The notes beneath the pieces were generated by a model that saw only the letters and a list, made by a program, of their open reading frames with translations, had not been told where the DNA came from and made no database searches. Positions 60,357 to 64,000 of a DNA stretch of 64,000 bases are shown piece after piece. The position numbers and the translations under genes are program-made. The stretch's first letter is position 1. Every line of letters begins with the position of its first letter. Source of the DNA: Purshia tridentata (taxonomy: Eukaryota; Streptophyta; Magnoliopsida; Rosales; Rosaceae); NCBI GenBank assembly GCA_003254885.1, contig QANT01002465.1, forward strand, positions 124,001-188,000, read 5' to 3'.

Positions 60357-61148
60357 ATGGTAAGACCAAACTTGAACTTGGAATTTGAAAATGATTCAGA
60401 AGTCACAAGCCAAGTAACTTCCAACATACCTATCCAAGAAGAATCCCCTGACCCTTCTAAGGACAGCACCACCCCCACTTCTTCCTGTCTCACAAATCAG
60501 ACAAACCTTCAACAAAATCTCGGGCCTATTTCCCTTGACTTAACACTCCAGTTTAGTTCCAGTGACACTGAATTGAAGGGCACAGGGGAAACTAGCAGTG
60601 AAGTAGCTGCAGCCCCCCCAAATTCAGAAGCAACAATCCCAAGGGTATTCTCATGCAACTACTGTAAGCGCAAGTTCTTTAGCTCACAGGCACTGGGTGG
60701 CCATCAGAATGCTCATAAGAGGGAGAGAACAATGGCCAAGCGCGCAGTGCGGATGGGAATGTATGCTGACAGGTATACTAGCTTGGCATCTCTTCCCCTG
60801 CATGGTTCTGCTGCTTCTGCGTTCCGGTCTCTTGGGATCGAAGCTCATGCTGGAGTGCACCAAAACATTATAATACAATCCGATCATCAGAGGCTTCCTG
60901 TCCCTGACACGAGAGGTGTGGCAAGGTTTCAGCAAGGCTATTTTGGAGTTCCAGTGTTCATGGAAGATGATGATGTGGGTCTGTTTTGGCCCGGGAGTTT
61001 CCGGCAGGTGGGTGAAAGAGCCGGGGGTCATTTCAATATGGAATTTGCCCAAAACTCAAACACGATGAATTCATCAGAAGCAACCAATACCATGCCACCA
61101 AAGAGTACAAGTTCATCTAAGTCACCAGATCTTACTTTAAAGCTTTGA
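60357..61148 (+). CDS. ZFP4: C2H2 zinc-finger transcription factor, ZFP4-like, with two EAR motifs
   Basis: Nuclear repressor-type transcription factor of 263 residues in one coding exon. A single plant C2H2 finger (about 97-121) has the form FSCNYCKRKFFSSQALGGHQNAHK, containing the diagnostic QALGGH, followed by a basic stretch RERTMAKRAVRMG. EAR-type motifs lie before the finger (LDLTLQF, about 60-66) and at the extreme C terminus (DLTLKL). The segments FRSLGIEAHAGVHQ, ARFQQGYFG and LFWPGSFRQ are shared with Arabidopsis ZFP4/ZFP7 as I remember them. Family members act in light, ABA and seedling responses. Its position in the same block as the TMK and U-box genes agrees with ZFP4. Confidence 0.9.
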   Translation: MVRPNLNLEFENDSEVTSQVTSNIPIQEESPDPSKDSTTPTSSCLTNQTNLQQNLGPISLDLTLQFSSSDTELKGTGETSSEVAAAPPNSEATIPRVFSCNYCKRKFFSSQALGGHQNAHKRERTMAKRAVRMGMYADRYTSLASLPLHGSAASAFRSLGIEAHAGVHQNIIIQSDHQRLPVPDTRGVARFQQGYFGVPVFMEDDDVGLFWPGSFRQVGERAGGHFNMEFAQNSNTMNSSEATNTMPPKSTSSSKSPDLTLKL

Positions 61149-64000
61149 GATTCTTGTTTTCTGTTTAGAAGATCCATATATTTCCTATTAGAGATGCTGC
61201 TATTAATTAACTTTGTACAGTGAGATATGCATTTTTAACGGCTGCAGAATTCTAAATTTTTTATGGCTGTATTTTGTTTCTTTAAGGATGTTGTTGTTCT
61301 TGTTGTTGAATGCTATTCATTTATAACCAGTTTTGGAGGTGAAAGTGAGTAATTGGTAATTAGGCTTGTGATAATGATGACACTATAGTTTATCATATAG
61401 GTGGATAATTGGTTTAAGACTGTCATTTGATATCAAATAGAGACCAGTTGTAAAGCTGCCTGAAGTTAATCGTGTTAGTAGGGTCGTGTCAACTAATGAT
61501 TGAACCATAATTCGTTGATTTGGTGCTGATTCATAATTGTATTATTGTGTTGCGTTGAAAATGATCACTTGTAGTTTTAACGGTATTATAATTTATTCAT
61601 GAATTTCTTGGACAAAATATGAAACGTGAAGATCGAAGACATATAAACAGGACAAGAACACGGCATGCGATGGGATCATGGGACCTTCCTTTGCACGTTG
61701 GGATGGGAAGCCGCATACGCAAGACCGCGTTGACTTTTCTCTGCTCATTCATTCTCTCATTTCTCATGCAACTTCAGCGTGCCCTATAACATACAACATT
61801 TATTTCTTTATTCTCAGGATTTGTTTTGTTTATTATAAAAAACTAAAAGTATGATATGAATGATTTATTAAGAATATTATATTCCACAATGAAATGTAAA
61901 GATTTATGATACAAGTTAATATGACCCCATTTGGGCCATTTAGTAATGAATATGTAGCTTATTAAAAATAAAACACAACTCCATGCCGCGAAATCAAGTG
62001 CATATGATATACATGCATGTTATGGGCTTAATTTTTCTCATGGAAAAAATATCTTGAATTTGGCATTATTCAGCGGTGCAGTGCACACTAATTTTGGTTT
62101 TTGATTAAAAGGATTGGATTGATGGGTTTTGATGATCGATCAAATGTCTTCGGACATTGATATCATTATCAATCTAATTTTCTAATCTTTATTGCTTAAA
62201 TCAAATTTATTCTTTTTTTCCATTTTAATTTTTAGGTTAAATTTTGTAATGAAACGCGTTTTTTCAATTCTCACTAGGAAAATCTCTATTCTCTTAATCT
62301 TCAATTTCTTATATAGCATGTATTTACGGAAGAAATTAAGTTACGATTAGCAAAATTTAAAGACAAACGTTTCATGCAAATATCAACTCTTTTGGCCTTA
62401 TATGCAATGTGAAGGGAGTCAACTGACCAAGTCTAACTTTCAGGCCTCTTGCACACGGCATGCATATTACTGCTGTTGGTCGAAAGCAATAAATTTGTCA
62501 TCTCATAATAGCAACGTTTACATTTTTCAAACGAAAAAAAACGTCAACACTTGTTGAATATTCAATAAACTCAACATTTTCAAACTTTAATTTGTATATT
62601 TATGGACCGTCAGCACTAAGCTTACATGGGTTCAGCTCAAAGTCTGACAAAATTTTATATATACTTCATGGGCATCTTCAACTAATGGCTTAAAGCCTTA
62701 AGCTGTTATTAATCAGTGAAGTTTATGCTTAAATTAAAGCTAAATGTTTTGGCATCCATACCTTTGTAATTAAAAAAGCTATATATTAGCTATAGGTTGT
62801 TCCTTTGTTTTATATTCTTTTGGAAATAAAATATTATATAGAATACTTAAAATGAAACAAGAAAAATTCAACCTATCTCGATCATTATAGAATCAAAGTA
62901 TATATAATGAGACAAAAAAAAGGTAGAAAAAGGCACATCATGTACATATAAATGAAAGCCTCGCTTGACCTTGAATACTTCTTGGCATGCATTGTCATAT
63001 CCCTTATAACAAAACATGGATTCCATGAATTATATGTTTTATTATTCTTTGAATTCGAGAATTGCACATATATTGTAGTGGACTATATAGTACATAATAG
63101 ATCAAATCATGTTTTTGACTACCTTTTGAAGATGCTTCTAAAAATTCTCAAATTGTTTGATGAAGAATGTGAGACATTTTCATTCCACCTTGAAAGCAAA
63201 AGCAAAATTCTTACAATCTCTTTGGGAAAAGTTGCTTTCCCATTTGAAATTCTTAGAGGACAGAAACCATATTCTTCAGAACATCATCACACTATACCAG
63301 AATATATATCATGATTACCACATTATGGCGCACGTAATTGCTATTAATCTAAAAAATAAAAATATTCACAGGCAATTGAGTTTGTTTAAGAGCTCTACTG
63401 GGGAAAAAATAACAAAAAAACAAATATTCTAAGCACTACTTTGATAATGAATTAATTTGTGTATGCTATTTCAATACAATATATATATATATAGAATGTG
63501 ATGTTTGACTTAGATTTCACAAAACTATGTTTATTTTGTCTCAATATATTTAAATATATTAATTAGTCCATGAACCATGGTAGAACGACTTGATCTCTTT
63601 TTATATATTCTCATTAAAACTGATTGAAATCCTGATTAAGAAAGTAGTTGAGAGACCAATTAGTGATGAAATCAACAGCCCAAGGCTAGCTAGCAGTCAA
63701 CTTTCACAATTAGTGATGAAAATCTACATGTAATATTGTAATCATTTGGTTAATGAGAAATTGATATGAAATCATATCTAGAAATCCCTCAAGTAATTTA
63801 AGTATTTTCGCGCTTAAGTTGGGGATATAATTGGACAATTGAGGTAATTTTGAACCATGACCCTTATACCAGCTGAATCTCACTCCAAATTGAAAGCAAT
63901 TAGATACCTTTTTGGGGAAGGTAAACGTTAATTAAGCTTAATTATATCGTAAATTTGTAATCCTTCTTTTCTAAAAAAACACAAAAAGTCGCCCTCCTCC
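61149..64000. other. Intergenic, 3' side of the ZFP4-like gene
   Basis: AT-rich with a TA run at 63478-63494. Overlapping open frames at 62952-63432 (120 and 91 codons) show no recognisable domain and their composition matches the surrounding AT-rich DNA. No supported gene. Confidence 0.5.

Noticed and set aside
62952-63432. Overlapping 120- and 91-codon frames
   Set aside because: No domain, AT-biased composition, and two frames open over the same DNA; likely chance.

Overview
The window is nuclear DNA of a flowering plant. Genes carry GT-AG introns, intergenic DNA is AT-rich, and every recognisable protein belongs to a plant family: an S-domain receptor kinase, an ANTH clathrin adaptor, THO2, a CMPG1-type U-box ligase, a TMK receptor kinase, a cytokinin receptor and a ZFP4-type zinc finger. 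The proteins look eudicot; a Rosaceae-like source is only my guess.

Layout, left to right: (1) 573-3002 (-) intronless S-domain/G-type lectin receptor kinase; (2) 4464-5951 (+) intronless ANTH clathrin-assembly protein with three tandem clathrin-box-like repeats and an NPF motif; (3) 7076-23420 (-) a 32-exon gene for THO complex subunit 2, reconstructed exon by exon with a continuous reading frame (1882 codons plus stop), including a 64-nt last exon and a 2.6-kb intron holding a duplicated segment; (4) 23998-24420 a degenerate short-period repeat; (5) 26252-27586 (-) CMPG1/PUB20-21-type U-box/ARM E3 ligase; (6) 31515-31973 an AT-rich MITE-like inverted-repeat element; (7) 32843-36327 (-) two-exon TMK1/TMK3-type LRR receptor kinase; (8) 37404-37475 (+) tRNA-Glu(CTC); (9) 37732-38940 a non-autonomous hAT-type element with terminal inverted repeats and a perfect 8-bp target duplication, with a 144-bp tandem duplication and an ambiguous base (N) inside; (10) 41608-42166 (+) two-exon EG45/plant-natriuretic-peptide-like secreted protein; (11) 43419-49164 (-) 11-exon AHK4/CRE1/WOL cytokinin receptor histidine kinase, with a tandem pair of small inverted-repeat elements in one intron; (12) an 11-kb stretch without protein genes; (13) 60357-61148 (+) ZFP4-like single C2H2 zinc-finger repressor with two EAR motifs.

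The genes do not form one pathway, as expected for a plant chromosome. The set U-box / TMK / AHK4 / ZFP4 is still informative. From memory, Arabidopsis keeps ZFP4-TMK1-PUB20 as consecutive loci on chromosome 1 and TMK3-AHK4 as neighbours on chromosome 2, so this window looks like an un-fractionated version of that ancestral block. I found no undescribed multi-gene system. The points most worth a second look are the hAT element and its internal N, the tandem MITE pair in the cytokinin-receptor intron, the clathrin-box repeat array, and several unclassified repeats.
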